64,000 nucleotides of DNA from VRUE01 sp963704505 (GTDB lineage Bacteria; Actinomycetota; Thermoleophilia; Solirubrobacterales; 70-9): NCBI GenBank assembly GCA_963704505.1, contig OY969912.1:372001-436000 (forward strand). Reading direction: 5' to 3'. A program made the position numbers and the translations under genes. The notes beneath the pieces were generated by a model. It was not told the DNA's origin. It searched no databases and was given only the letters and a program-made list of their open reading frames with translations. Shown in pieces: positions 51,604 to 60,648 of this stretch. Each line of letters starts with the position of its first letter. Position 1 is the stretch's first letter.

Positions 51604-51989
51604 CGCTGGGTCTCGCCGCCGCCGAGGCCGCCGAGCGGGCCCTCGGCCCGCATCATCATCAGCTTCAGCTTCTCGCCGTCGGTGGTGCGAATCCTCAGGG
51701 TGACGCTGACCTTGTCCATGACGATCGCCTCGAGCTCCATCCAGCCGCCGCCGCCGCCTTCGATCTTGGCCTTGGCGATCCGCTCGGGGGTTAGCGAGAG
51801 CGGCTCCCCCGACGGCTCGAACTTGCGGTCCAGGCCCTGGATCACGAGGCGCGCGTCGGCTACCGCGATCGCGACCATGCGACCCTTGAACGTGCTCTGC
51901 TGGGTGGCGACGCAACAGCCGCGCAGCTCCTCTTCGGGGTCGAGCAGGGCGCGCGCGACCGGCTCCAGCTTCTCCCCAAGATCAGCCAT
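51552..51989 (-). CDS. PH-like domain protein, unknown
   Basis: A 145-residue soluble protein. Strand-rich core (GRMVAIAVADARLVIQGLD; WMELEAIVMDKVSVTLRIRT) followed by a Gly/Met stretch and a final helix (LEALGRWFASSAS), consistent with a bacterial PH-type fold. No known partner. Overlaps the SprT-like gene by 52 bases at the 3' ends. Confidence 0.68.
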   Translation of the reverse strand: MADLGEKLEPVARALLDPEEELRGCCVATQQSTFKGRMVAIAVADARLVIQGLDRKFEPSGEPLSLTPERIAKAKIEGGGGGWMELEAIVMDKVSVTLRIRTTDGEKLKLMMMRAEGPLGGLGGGETQRQGLEALGRWFASSASA

Positions 51990-52019
51990 GAGCGCATGGT
52001 ATTGCGGACAGGTCCGGCC

Positions 52020-53105
52020 TCACGTCCGCAGGACCCGCGCCATCTGCATGTAGGCGACCTTCTCGGGCGTGGCGCGCGCGACCGCGTCGCGGATCCGCGA
52101 GACCGCGGGGCTGGAGGTCTGCAGGAGCCGTCCGGCGAGGCGGGATTCCCTGACGATCCGCTCGGCGCGGCGCTTGCGCGCCCGTTCGAGCGCCCTGAAC
52201 GCGTCATCCGGCGGCAGCTCCCTCAACAGGGGGGCGAGCGCGGCGACGTCCTCGAGCGCCTGCGCCGCGCCCTGGCCGAGGTTCGGCGTCGTCGCGTGCG
52301 CCGCATCGCCGATCAGGCCGATCTCGCCCCGATGCCATCTCGGCAGCGGCGGCAGGTCTTGGAGTGGCAGGTAGCTCCGCTCGCCCGCCGGAGTCGCGGC
52401 GAGGACGTCGGCGATCGGCCGGTGCCAGCCGGCGAACACTTCCGCCAGGTCCTCACGGCCGTCCCCGTCGTCGAGAGCGGCGAACCAGTAGGTCCGCCCG
52501 CCCTTCATCGGGACCATGCCGAAGCGCCTGCCGCGGCCGGCCGCCTCGGTGGCGCGCCGCGGCGTCTCGGCCCCGGTCTCGGCGACGCCGCGCCAGACGC
52601 CGTAGCCGGCGGCCCTCGGCACGACCCCGGCGGCGACCGCGCCCCGGACTGCCGAACCGACCCCGTCGGCGCCGACGATCAACTCGGCCTCGAGCCGCTC
52701 GCCCGCCGCGTGAAGGCGGCCGCCGGCGAGCCCTACCGGCATGTCGAAAAGAACCTCCGCCTCGACCCGTGCGCGCAGGGCGGCGAGCAACTCTCCCCGG
52801 TGGGTGCTGACCAGATCGCCGAAGTTCCTTCGAATCCGCTCGAGGGGGACCCTCGACACCAGTTCCCCCGCGGGCGTCACGATCACCGCCTCCTCGACCA
52901 CGGCGGTCGCCTCCTCGACCGCATCTCCGAGGCCGATTTCCCGCAACGCCCGGACCGCGTTGGGCATCAGCGTCAATCCGGCGCCTTCGGTCCGCAGGGC
53001 GGGATCGCGCTCCAGCACGCGCACCTCGTAGCCGGCCCGGGCGAGCGCGTGGGCCACGGAGAGCCCCGCGATTCCAGCACCGACAACCAGCGCCCGCCGC
53101 TCCAC
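52020..53105 (-). CDS. FAD-dependent monooxygenase (PHBH fold)
   Basis: About 361 residues. The FAD motif ALVVGAGIAGLSVAHALARAG starts directly after a GTG at 53105; an ATG at 53132 would add nine residues. VGADGVGSAVRG is the DG motif and IGLIGDAAHATTPNLGQGA the GD motif of the p-hydroxybenzoate hydroxylase family. Hydroxylates aromatic or polyketide-like substrates using NAD(P)H; the specific substrate is unknown. Divergent from a second FAD enzyme. Confidence 0.87.
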   Translation of the reverse strand: MERRALVVGAGIAGLSVAHALARAGYEVRVLERDPALRTEGAGLTLMPNAVRALREIGLGDAVEEATAVVEEAVIVTPAGELVSRVPLERIRRNFGDLVSTHRGELLAALRARVEAEVLFDMPVGLAGGRLHAAGERLEAELIVGADGVGSAVRGAVAAGVVPRAAGYGVWRGVAETGAETPRRATEAAGRGRRFGMVPMKGGRTYWFAALDDGDGREDLAEVFAGWHRPIADVLAATPAGERSYLPLQDLPPLPRWHRGEIGLIGDAAHATTPNLGQGAAQALEDVAALAPLLRELPPDDAFRALERARKRRAERIVRESRLAGRLLQTSSPAVSRIRDAVARATPEKVAYMQMARVLRT

Positions 53106-53198
53106 GGCGCCAGCGTAACAACGGGGTGCCATTCGTCGAATGCGCGCCTGGAGTCGCTACGGTGATCGGCGTGGGCGGCGCCGACGTAAGAGGACTGC

Positions 53199-54329
53199 AT
53201 GTATAGAGGCGCCCGCGAGCCGATCGACGGACAGCACGACGTGGTGATCTGCGGCGCCAGCTTCGCCGGCCTCGCCGCCGCGCGCGAGCTGAGCGGCTCA
53301 GGTGCCGACGTCCTTCTCCTCGACCGCTACGAGATCGGCGAAAGGGCAACCTCGGCCTGCGGCATCCCGACCGACTGGCTGAGGGCACTGGGCATGCTCG
53401 AGGAGCTCGAGCTGCAGCGTTTCGGCGAGCTCGTCGTCCACACACCGGGCGCGACCACGGTCCTCGACCTCCCCTACACCTTCTCGACCTTCAACTACCA
53501 CGATATGTGCGAGCTGCTCCGGCGCGAGTGTGACGCGACCTTCGAGATCGCCACGGTCACCGGCCGCGGCGAGGACGGCGACGGCGAGATCACCGTCGAG
53601 ACCGACCGCGGCGCGGTCTCGGCGCCGCTGGTCGTCGACGCTCTCGGTTGGCGGCGCATCCTCTCCCGGGGCGACGGCTTCCAGCCGCTCGACGCGCCGC
53701 TGACCCGGGCGCTCGAGGTCCACCCCGCCGGGAACAGCGACGCGCTCGAGGTCTGGGTCGACCGCCGCTACATCCCGGCCGGCTACGGCTGGTCCTTCCC
53801 TGCCGCCGAGGAGCAGCGGATCGGCGTCTGCTCATACGACCCGCCGGATCACGTCCGCCAGGGGACCGAGCGGCTCGCCGCCGACCTCGGCCGCGAGCAG
53901 GTCCGCTACCAGGGCAACTGGATCCCGCACAAGCTGCGGGACGCCACGGAGGGCGACGTCTTCTTCGCCGGCGACTCCGCCGGGCAGTGCCTGCCGCTGA
54001 CCGCCGAGGGGATCCGGACCGCTCTGTACTTCGGGATCGGCCTCGGGCGGGAGCTGCGAGCCGTGTTCGAGGGCCGCCGCACCCGCGGCGAGGCGCTCGC
54101 CGCCTACGACGAGCTGAACCGCTCACACCGCAGGGGCTTCGGCATCCTCCTCTTCGTGCAGCGGCTGATCCCGAAGATCCCGCCGTTCCTGCTGGCACCG
54201 GCGTTCCGCATCTACAAGACCCAGCGGCTGATCGACCTCACCTTCAACGCCTACCTCGGCGTCGCCCCGCCGGATTTCGCCGCCGCGCCTGCCGATCGCG
54301 CCGCCGACGGCCGTAAGACCCTCGTCTAA
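53199..54329 (+). CDS. Geranylgeranyl reductase-like FAD oxidoreductase
   Basis: A 376-residue flavoprotein. The Rossmann start is DVVICGASFAGLAAARELSG; FFAGDSAGQCLPLTAEGIRT is the second FAD block and marks the geranylgeranyl reductase/halogenase-like group. The C-terminus lacks obvious membrane helices but has a hydrophobic patch (RLIPKIPPFLLAPAFRIYK). Possible role: saturating isoprenoid chains or oxidising aromatic compounds. Convergent with the RsbW-like gene. Confidence 0.82.
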   Translation: MYRGAREPIDGQHDVVICGASFAGLAAARELSGSGADVLLLDRYEIGERATSACGIPTDWLRALGMLEELELQRFGELVVHTPGATTVLDLPYTFSTFNYHDMCELLRRECDATFEIATVTGRGEDGDGEITVETDRGAVSAPLVVDALGWRRILSRGDGFQPLDAPLTRALEVHPAGNSDALEVWVDRRYIPAGYGWSFPAAEEQRIGVCSYDPPDHVRQGTERLAADLGREQVRYQGNWIPHKLRDATEGDVFFAGDSAGQCLPLTAEGIRTALYFGIGLGRELRAVFEGRRTRGEALAAYDELNRSHRRGFGILLFVQRLIPKIPPFLLAPAFRIYKTQRLIDLTFNAYLGVAPPDFAAAPADRAADGRKTLV

Positions 54330-54341
54330 CCGGACACGTCC

Positions 54342-54764
54342 TCAGCCGGCGGCGGCAAGCGGCATCTGGATCCGGACCTCGGTCCCGGCGCCGCGGGCGC
54401 TGGTCAGGGCGAAGCGCCAGGAGAGCGCGCCGATCATCGGCAGGCCAAGGCAGAGGCGGGGGCTATCGATCGCGTCGATCGGCCCGAACCCGGCGCCGAA
54501 GTCCCGCACGATCGCCAGGACCCCTTTGCCGACACCGCGGAGCTCGAGCTCGATCGGCCCGGGCCTGCTCTGCTCGTAGGCGTGCAGGACGACGTTGGCG
54601 CAGGCCTCCGAGACCGCTGCCTTGAGGTCGCCGACCGCACGCCGATCCATGCCCAACTCGGCTGCCTCGGCGGCGACGGCCGCCCGGATCAGCGCCAAGC
54701 TGGCCGCCTCGGCCGGGAGCTCCAGCTGAAGCGATTTCCGCTCTGTCGCGAGGCGCTCGCTCAT
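54342..54764 (-). CDS. RsbW/SpoIIAB-like anti-sigma serine kinase
   Basis: A 140-residue HATPase_c fold protein starting at ATG 54764 with AGAG upstream. The N-box is VSEACANVVLHAYEQ, the G1 box IVRDFGAGFGP, and G2-like GLPMIGAL. Such proteins bind and phosphorylate regulatory partners or sigma factors. No sigma-B or anti-anti-sigma gene lies beside it, so its partner is unknown. The next 253 bases (54765-55017) show no recognisable gene. Confidence 0.85.
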   Translation of the reverse strand: MSERLATERKSLQLELPAEAASLALIRAAVAAEAAELGMDRRAVGDLKAAVSEACANVVLHAYEQSRPGPIELELRGVGKGVLAIVRDFGAGFGPIDAIDSPRLCLGLPMIGALSWRFALTSARGAGTEVRIQMPLAAAG

Positions 54765-55017
54765 CTCTGGCCTTTCTACCCCCGGGTGCCTGGGGAAAAC
54801 GAGCAGCCGCCGCGCCACGGCAGAGGGAGGGCCGAGCGAGACAGGGACCCCTACCCTCCACGGCCGCGAACGCCGCCATGGTGCCGATGAACCGCGCCGA
54901 GGCGAGTCGCTCTTTCCGCTTGGCAGAGCCGCATGCTGGGTCCCGGCGGGCCCCTGTCTTAAGAAACGACGACGTGTCCGACCACGCGATTCTCGGCGGC
55001 ATTAACCAATATCGTCC

Positions 55018-56874
55018 GTGGCACTGATGGTCGCCACACCCTGGGGAGACTCCGACAGCCTGCGCGAGCGAAAGCTGCAGCCCGTCCGCGGCGCCTCCCC
55101 GGAGGAGGTCTCGAGAATCCAGCGGGAACGCCTATTCGCGGCGATGGTCGCCTGCGTATCGGAGCGTGGATACGGCGCCACGGCCGTCTCCGACCTGCTG
55201 TCCCTGTCCGGCGTATCGAGCCGCTCCTTCTACGGGTACTTCCCCGACAAGGGCGCCTGCCTGAAGGCGACGGTCGAGGCGATCCTCTCGCTGGCTCAGA
55301 TCGAGGACCCCGATCCCGACGGCACCGAGACGCTCGAAGCCTGGGCGAGGAGCCGGCTCGGAACACTCGGCGCCGCGGTAATCGCCCAGCCCGCCGCCGC
55401 CAAGCTCTGCCTGATCGAGGCTTTCGCCGACCCGCAGGGAGTTGAGCCGATCACCGCGGCGCTGGAAGCGGTCGAACGAGATCTGCGGCGACACCGACAC
55501 GACCCGGAGGAGGCGGAGCTGCCGCCGAAGATGATCACCGCGCGGGTCGGCGGGCTGGTGGAAGTGGCACGCAGCCGCCTGCGCAGGGGCGCGGTGGAGG
55601 AGCTGCCGGCACTAACCGACGGATTCGTCGCGCTCCTGCTCGCCGACCAGGCCCCTCCCGAGCCCCTGCGCATGACGACCCGGCCGATGAAGGGGGAGCC
55701 GGAAAGCCTGGGGTCGGCCGGCCACGCCGAGCGCGCGGTACGCGCCTTCTCGATCCTCGTCGCCGAGCAGGGCTATTTCGAGACCACCGTCGATGACGTG
55801 TTGAAGAAGGCCTCGATGTCGCCGACCACCTTCTACGCCAACTTCAGCGGCAAAGACGACCTGATGGCCTCGGCGATCGACGGTGCCTGCGCCCAGATCG
55901 TCGCCGCCGCGATGCCGGCCTTCGCGAGGCACTCCGACTGGCCGTCGGCGATCCGGGCCAGCTACGGCGCGCTGCTCAGCTTCCTCGCCTCGCGGCCGGC
56001 ACTCGCGCACCTGATCGCGGTCGACGTCTACGCTGCCGGGGAGCAGGCGATCGAACGCCGCTTCGCGGGCCTCCGCCCACTGGCTCCGCTGTTCGAAAAC
56101 AGCGCGCCCTGGTGGCGGCCGCCGCTCTTCTTCGAGGCGACGGCCGGAGCGATCCTCCACCTGGCCTACACCGAGGTGCGTGATTCCGGGCCGGACTCGC
56201 TGCCCGCTCTGGCGCCGCTCTGCACCTACCTCTCCCTCGCCCCGTTCATCGGCGCCGAGGCGGCCTGCGTCGCCGCCAACGGAACCGGCGGCGGTCGGGC
56301 GGCCCCGGTCGCCGAGGCGGCGGTTCCCTTCCGCATGACGATGAGAGCGACGGTCTCCGAAGCCTTGGTCTTCATCGCCGACAACGAGGCCAGCCCACAG
56401 GAGGTCGCGGTCGAGGTCGGCGAAGACGTCGAGGTGGTGCGCGGGTACCTGACCGACCTGGCCGAGGTCGGAGCCCTGGAGACGGTCGAAGAAAACGACG
56501 CGGGCGAACCCGTCTATCGGTCGAACCGGGACCTGAACTACCTCCTGGTCCTCACCGCGCAGCAGATGAAGATGATGCCGACGCAGGACCGTGATGACGT
56601 CTCGAGGCAGATCTGGCGCCTTGCCTCACGGGACGTCGAGGAGGCACTGGAGAGCGGGACGTTCAACGCCCGGGCCGAGCACGTCCTGACCCGGTCGCCC
56701 GTGCAGCTCGACGAGCTGGGCTGGAGTGAACTGACGAGGCTCCACGAACAGATCCTTCACGCCACCTTCGAGATCCAGGCCCGTGCGAAAAAGCGGCTCG
56801 ACGAAACGGGTGAGCGGGCGATCCCCGGGCGCAGCCTGCAGCTCTTCTTCGAGATGCCCGTCGAGGACGACTGA
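55018..56874 (+). CDS. Large regulator with two TetR modules and a C-terminal winged helix
   Basis: A 618-residue regulator. The first TetR HTH spans about residues 38-85 (GYGATAVSDLLSLSGVSSRS, FYGYFPDKG), and the second about 236-285 (GYFETTVDDVLKKASMSPTT, FYANFSGKDDL), each with its own helical ligand domain. A third segment near 440-495 (TVSEALVFIADNEASPQEVA) reads as a winged helix. GTG 55018 or ATG 55027 may start it. Two TetR halves in one chain could replace the normal dimer. Targets unknown. Confidence 0.87.
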   Translation: MALMVATPWGDSDSLRERKLQPVRGASPEEVSRIQRERLFAAMVACVSERGYGATAVSDLLSLSGVSSRSFYGYFPDKGACLKATVEAILSLAQIEDPDPDGTETLEAWARSRLGTLGAAVIAQPAAAKLCLIEAFADPQGVEPITAALEAVERDLRRHRHDPEEAELPPKMITARVGGLVEVARSRLRRGAVEELPALTDGFVALLLADQAPPEPLRMTTRPMKGEPESLGSAGHAERAVRAFSILVAEQGYFETTVDDVLKKASMSPTTFYANFSGKDDLMASAIDGACAQIVAAAMPAFARHSDWPSAIRASYGALLSFLASRPALAHLIAVDVYAAGEQAIERRFAGLRPLAPLFENSAPWWRPPLFFEATAGAILHLAYTEVRDSGPDSLPALAPLCTYLSLAPFIGAEAACVAANGTGGGRAAPVAEAAVPFRMTMRATVSEALVFIADNEASPQEVAVEVGEDVEVVRGYLTDLAEVGALETVEENDAGEPVYRSNRDLNYLLVLTAQQMKMMPTQDRDDVSRQIWRLASRDVEEALESGTFNARAEHVLTRSPVQLDELGWSELTRLHEQILHATFEIQARAKKRLDETGERAIPGRSLQLFFEMPVEDD

Positions 56875-56901
56875 GCCTCCGGCAGGCGCGAGCACTTCTG
56901 C

Positions 56902-57780
56902 TCAGCCGGCCGCGGTGAGCAGGACGACGCCCACGCAGGCGAGCGCAGCACCGGCGAGCTGGATCCTTCCCGGGCGCTCGCGGAGTACGACGGCGCCCAG
57001 CGCGATCGTCATCACCGGATAGAGCGAGGAGAGGACGGCGACGACGCTGAGCGCGCCGCCGCGGGTGGCGCTGGCATAGGCGGTGTCGGCGCCGACGTCG
57101 CAGATGCCGACCGCGGCGATCGTCGCCCACGCCGCGGGGGCAAGCCGCCTCCAGGGGCTCCGCCTCGAGCGGTCGAGGGCTCCGCGCAAGGCGTAGACGG
57201 CCGCCATGCCGAGCACGACCGCCATGCCGCCGACGCGGACCAGGCCGATCGTCCACCAGACGTCCGCCTTGCTCGAGGCATCGATCAGGAGGAGGATCGC
57301 GCCGGCGCCGGCCGCGGCAGCGGCGGCGAGGCCGGCGGTGACCAGCGCCTCGCGGCCCGGGCTCGAGTCGTCGGTGGCCCAGGAGGCACCGGCCGAGCCG
57401 GCGAGCGCGCAGGCCAGGCCGGCCGCGATCGTCATGTCGACCGGATCGCCGCCGAGGATGCCGACCGCGACCGGCAGCGCCGCCCCGAGTGCGGCAATCG
57501 GCGCGATCACGACGACCGGCCCGCGGCGCAGGGCGAAGTAGATGAGGCCGAGCTCGGCGACGGCGAGGACCCCGGCGGCGAGGCCGAGCAGGAGGCGCTC
57601 GTCCTCGGGCGCCGCGACACCGTGGACGAGGAAGGCGGGGGCAAAGAAGAGCAGTCCGGCGAGCTGCGACCCGGCGAGGACCAGCGCCAGCGGTGCGCGG
57701 CGAGAGGCGAACCCGCCGAGGAAGTCCGAGGTCCCCCAGGAGACGCTGGCGAGCAGTGCCAGGAGCGCCGCCCCGGTCAT
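56902..57780 (-). CDS. EamA-family (DMT) transporter
   Basis: A 292-residue membrane protein with about ten helices in two EamA repeats. The first begins ALLALLASVSWGTSDFLGG, and the second includes WATIAAVGICDVGADTAYAS and VLSSLYPVMTIALGAVVLRE. ATG at 57780 is preferred. Such carriers export amino acids, drugs or metabolites. Divergent from a CGNR-type regulator with a dyad between them, so it is a candidate target of that regulator. Confidence 0.88.
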   Translation of the reverse strand: MTGAALLALLASVSWGTSDFLGGFASRRAPLALVLAGSQLAGLLFFAPAFLVHGVAAPEDERLLLGLAAGVLAVAELGLIYFALRRGPVVVIAPIAALGAALPVAVGILGGDPVDMTIAAGLACALAGSAGASWATDDSSPGREALVTAGLAAAAAAGAGAILLLIDASSKADVWWTIGLVRVGGMAVVLGMAAVYALRGALDRSRRSPWRRLAPAAWATIAAVGICDVGADTAYASATRGGALSVVAVLSSLYPVMTIALGAVVLRERPGRIQLAGAALACVGVVLLTAAG

Positions 57781-57815
57781 GCTTGCACCGGCAAACACGG
57801 GTTCATCGGTGCAGC

Positions 57816-57843
57816 GTACCAGCAAAAACGCTTTCGCTGGTAC
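57816..57843. promoter_or_regulatory. Operator-like dyad between EamA transporter and CGNR regulator
   Basis: GTACCAGC (57816-57823) and GCTGGTAC (57836-57843) are perfect inverted arms with centres 20 bases apart, so both half-sites face the same side of the helix. The right arm lies ten bases from the regulator's ATG. Position suits autoregulation and control of the transporter. Confidence 0.6.
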
Positions 57844-57852
57844 CATCGTCGG

Positions 57853-58434
57853 ATGAACCTCGCGGAGCTCGAGCTGAACTCGGGGAGCCTCGCTCTCGAC
57901 TTCGTCAACACTGTCGAGGACCGGCTCGAGGCCGAGCCCAAGGACTTCCTCGGGTCCGCGGCGGACCTCGCCGAGTGGGGGCGGAAGGCCGGAGTGCTCA
58001 GTGGGTCCGGCAGGTCAAAGCCGGGCGGCGGCACTGCTGAGCTGCGGAAGGCGGTCGGGCTGCGCGGGCATCTGGCCTCGCTCCTCGACGCCGTCCTCGA
58101 CGGCCGCCGGCCCCGGCGGGGAGACCTCGACGCGCTCGCCGCCGCCGAGGCCCAGGCCGTCGGGGCGGCGAGCCTCGAGCAGGGGTCCGACGGGCGCCTG
58201 CACCGTCACCTCGACCCGACGGCGCCGGCAAGCGTTCGGCACGCGGTCGCCCTCAGCGCCGGCGAGCTGCTCTCCGGGCCCGACGCCGAGCGCATCGGTC
58301 GCTGCGCGGGCCCCGGGTGCGGCTGGTTCTTCCTCGACACGACCAAGCGCGGCAACCGTCGCTGGTGCTCGATGGCCGAGTGCGGCCAGGAGGCGAAGTC
58401 CGCCAATCGCCGCGCCGCGCGGCGCGGCGCCTAG
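57853..58434 (+). CDS. CGNR zinc-finger (ABATE-domain) regulator
   Basis: A 193-residue protein. The N-terminal ABATE domain is marked by SGSLALDFVNTVEDRLE, and the C-terminal zinc finger by CAGPGCGWFFLDTTKRGNRR and WCSMAECG. The final CGNR box reads CGQE, followed by AKSANRRAARRG. The family is thought to bind DNA with the zinc finger and ligand with ABATE. The stop overlaps that of the convergent DHFR-fold gene by four bases. Confidence 0.88.
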   Translation: MNLAELELNSGSLALDFVNTVEDRLEAEPKDFLGSAADLAEWGRKAGVLSGSGRSKPGGGTAELRKAVGLRGHLASLLDAVLDGRRPRRGDLDALAAAEAQAVGAASLEQGSDGRLHRHLDPTAPASVRHAVALSAGELLSGPDAERIGRCAGPGCGWFFLDTTKRGNRRWCSMAECGQEAKSANRRAARRGA

Positions 58435-58994
58435 CCCCGGGCGCGCCGGTAGCGCGTGTAGACGACGCGCGAGGCGAAGGAACGGGTCTCGACCAGCTCG
58501 AGCTCGATCCGCCCTCGGAGCGGCGGGAAGAAGGGCCTACCCTCGCCGAGCAGCACGGGGCTGGTGAAGAGCCGGTACTCGTCGACGAGGTCATGCTCGA
58601 CCAGGGTCGAGGCCAGCCCGGCTCCGCCGACCGCCAGGCTCTTCCCCGGTTCGGCCTTGAGCCTTTCGACTTCGGCGACCGGGTCGCCGGCGGCGAGGGA
58701 CGCATTGCCCTCGACCTCCGTCAGCGTGGTCGAGAAGACCAGCTTCGGGGCCGGCTTCCAGATGCGGGCGAACTCGCGCTCGACCTCGGTCCTCTCCGGG
58801 TCCTCCTCGGCCGTCTCCCAGAAGACCATCGTCTCGTAGAGGCGGCGGCCGTAGAGGTGGACCCCGATCTCGCGGGCCTGGTCGTTGTGGAAGCGGTGGA
58901 GCTCCTCGTCGGGCACGGTCCAGTCGATCTCGCCGGCCGGCCCCGAGATGAAGCCGTCGAGCGAGACCCCCATCGAGTAGACGAGCTCCCTCAC
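58431..58994 (-). CDS. RibD C-terminal/DHFR-fold reductase
   Basis: A 187-residue reductase-like protein. MGVSLDGFISG, HLYGRRLYETMVFW, LAVGGAGLASTLVEHDLVDE and SPVLLGEGRPFFP are the family blocks. Members reduce pteridine- or flavin-precursor-like compounds, and many have no known substrate. GTG start overlapping the NUDIX stop (GTGA), so the two form an operon. Confidence 0.88.
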   Translation of the reverse strand: MRELVYSMGVSLDGFISGPAGEIDWTVPDEELHRFHNDQAREIGVHLYGRRLYETMVFWETAEEDPERTEVEREFARIWKPAPKLVFSTTLTEVEGNASLAAGDPVAEVERLKAEPGKSLAVGGAGLASTLVEHDLVDEYRLFTSPVLLGEGRPFFPPLRGRIELELVETRSFASRVVYTRYRRARG

Positions 58995-59503
58995 CGTGCC
59001 CTCAGCATCAGGAGGGCGATCAGCGTGGTCGCGTCGCGAATCTCGGGAAGCAGGGCGTCGATCTCGCCCAGCGGCAGGCGCACGATCTCGATTTCCTCGT
59101 CCTCATCGGGCTCCGAGCGGCTCTCGGAGAGGCCGGTGGCCTCGAAGATCGTCACCACCTCATCGACGTAGCCCGGGCTCGGGTAGACGACCTGCAGCTC
59201 GTCCCAGGCCTCGGCGCGCAGGCCGGCCTCCTCGCTCAGCTCCCGCTGCGCGCAGGCGAGCTCTCCCTCCCCCTCCACGTCGAGGGTCCCGGCGGGGATC
59301 TCCAGCAGGCCGTCCTCGGCGACCGCCTCGCGCGGCTGGCGGACCAGGTAGACGACCTCATCGTCGTGGGCGAGGATCGCGACCGAGCCGGGGTGTTCGA
59401 CGACGTCGCGCCGGACCTCGGTGCCCCCGGCGCGGCGAAAGCGCGCCCGGGTGACCTTCACATGGGTTCCCGTCACCAGGGTCTCGGCGTCGATTCGCTC
59501 CAC
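58991..59503 (-). CDS. NUDIX hydrolase, ADP-ribose pyrophosphatase-like
   Basis: A 170-residue NUDIX enzyme. PAGTLDVEGEGELACAQREL plus SEEAGL is the NUDIX box in the GX6E version common in the ADP-ribose pyrophosphatase clade. GTG 59503 is favoured because the fold normally starts at ERIDAETLVTGTHVKVTRAR. The region upstream of it overlaps the divergent SDR start. Probably clears ADP-ribose or related nucleotides; coupled to the DHFR-fold gene. Confidence 0.87.
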   Translation of the reverse strand: MERIDAETLVTGTHVKVTRARFRRAGGTEVRRDVVEHPGSVAILAHDDEVVYLVRQPREAVAEDGLLEIPAGTLDVEGEGELACAQRELSEEAGLRAEAWDELQVVYPSPGYVDEVVTIFEATGLSESRSEPDEDEEIEIVRLPLGEIDALLPEIRDATTLIALLMLRAR

Positions 59504-59546
59504 GGGTGGATTAAAGCCAAAGCGGACCGGGGAGTAGCTTTTCGGC

Positions 59547-60311
59547 ATGGCCAAAGCACTTGATGGAACAGTCGCGCTCGTCACCGGCGCCAGCAGCGGG
59601 ATCGGCGAGGCAACCGCGAGGGCGCTCGCCGCCGAGGGCGCGAAGGTGGCCCTCGCCGCGCGACGGCTGGAGCGGCTGGAGCGCCTCGCCGAGGAGATCG
59701 GCGGCGGCGGCACTACCGCGCTGGCGATCGAGGCCGACGTGACCGAGCAGGCAAAGGCAGTCGAGGCGGTCGACCGCACCGTCGACGAGCTCGGCCGGCT
59801 GGACATCGTCGTCAACAACGCCGGGGTGATGCTGCTCGGGCCGATCGAGGACGCGCCGACCGACGAATGGGATCGGATGATCGACCTCAACCTCAAGGGC
59901 CTCCTCTACACGACGCACGCCGCGGTGCCGCACCTGCTCGCCGCCGCCGAAGGCCCCGGTCGGGGCTGCGCCGACCTGGTCAACATCAGCTCCGTCGCCG
60001 GCCGCGTCGCCCGCTCGGGCTCCGGTGTCTACAACCTCACCAAGCACGGGGTCGGCGCCTTCAGCGATTCATTCCGCCAGGAGTTCGCGGAGCGCAGGGT
60101 GCGCTCGACGCTGATCGAGCCCGGCGCCGTATCGACCGAGCTGACCGACCATCTGCGTGACGGCGTCCGCGAGCAGGTCATGGATCGCATCGGCAAGATC
60201 GAGAAACTCGAGTCGGCGGACATCGCCGACGCGATCGCCTTCGCGGTCACGCGCCCCGCTCACGTCTGCCTCAACGAGGTTCTGATCAGGCCCACCGAAC
60301 AGGTCGGCTGA
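59547..60311 (+). CDS. Short-chain dehydrogenase/reductase
   Basis: A 254-residue classical SDR. Cofactor motif VTGASSGIGEATARALA, NNAGVMLLGP, catalytic Ser in NISSVAGR and YNLTK, and PGAVSTELTDH. The Arg in AARRLERL after the second strand suggests NADPH preference. Resembles YdfG-like 3-hydroxyacid/serine dehydrogenases. Stands alone, divergent from the NUDIX gene. Confidence 0.88.
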   Translation: MAKALDGTVALVTGASSGIGEATARALAAEGAKVALAARRLERLERLAEEIGGGGTTALAIEADVTEQAKAVEAVDRTVDELGRLDIVVNNAGVMLLGPIEDAPTDEWDRMIDLNLKGLLYTTHAAVPHLLAAAEGPGRGCADLVNISSVAGRVARSGSGVYNLTKHGVGAFSDSFRQEFAERRVRSTLIEPGAVSTELTDHLRDGVREQVMDRIGKIEKLESADIADAIAFAVTRPAHVCLNEVLIRPTEQVG

Positions 60312-60378
60312 GCCGCCCTCGGCCGGCAGCCGCGGAGGCAGAACCCGCCGGACGGCGACATCGAATACGGTGACGGTG

Positions 60379-60567
60379 ATGGTCTTTGACTTCAGGTACA
60401 AAGCGCCCGACGGCAAATGGCGCTCGAGCGGCCACCGCAAGGGCGTAACTCGGGACGAGGCCTTCGCCTCGCTCGAGCAGAAGGAGGGTCCCCTCCCTCC
60501 GGGCCGGTACATGTCGCGTCCCCGCGGCAGCCGGACCAAAAACTGGGATCTCTTCACCCGCCCCTAG
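60379..60567 (+). CDS. Small hypothetical protein
   Basis: A 62-residue basic protein (ATG 60379; a GTG at 60370 would add three residues) with FDFRYKAPDGKWRSSGHRKG and GRYMSRPRGSRTKNWDLF. No family known to me. It has normal codon bias and an intact start and stop, which supports coding. Confidence 0.5.
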   Translation: MVFDFRYKAPDGKWRSSGHRKGVTRDEAFASLEQKEGPLPPGRYMSRPRGSRTKNWDLFTRP

Positions 60568-60648
60568 CCCGGCGGCGGTAGATGGATCCAGACCGCATTC
60601 ATACGCGGTTCCTCGCCTGCTCCAACACTGCCTGCCGACAGCATTGGC

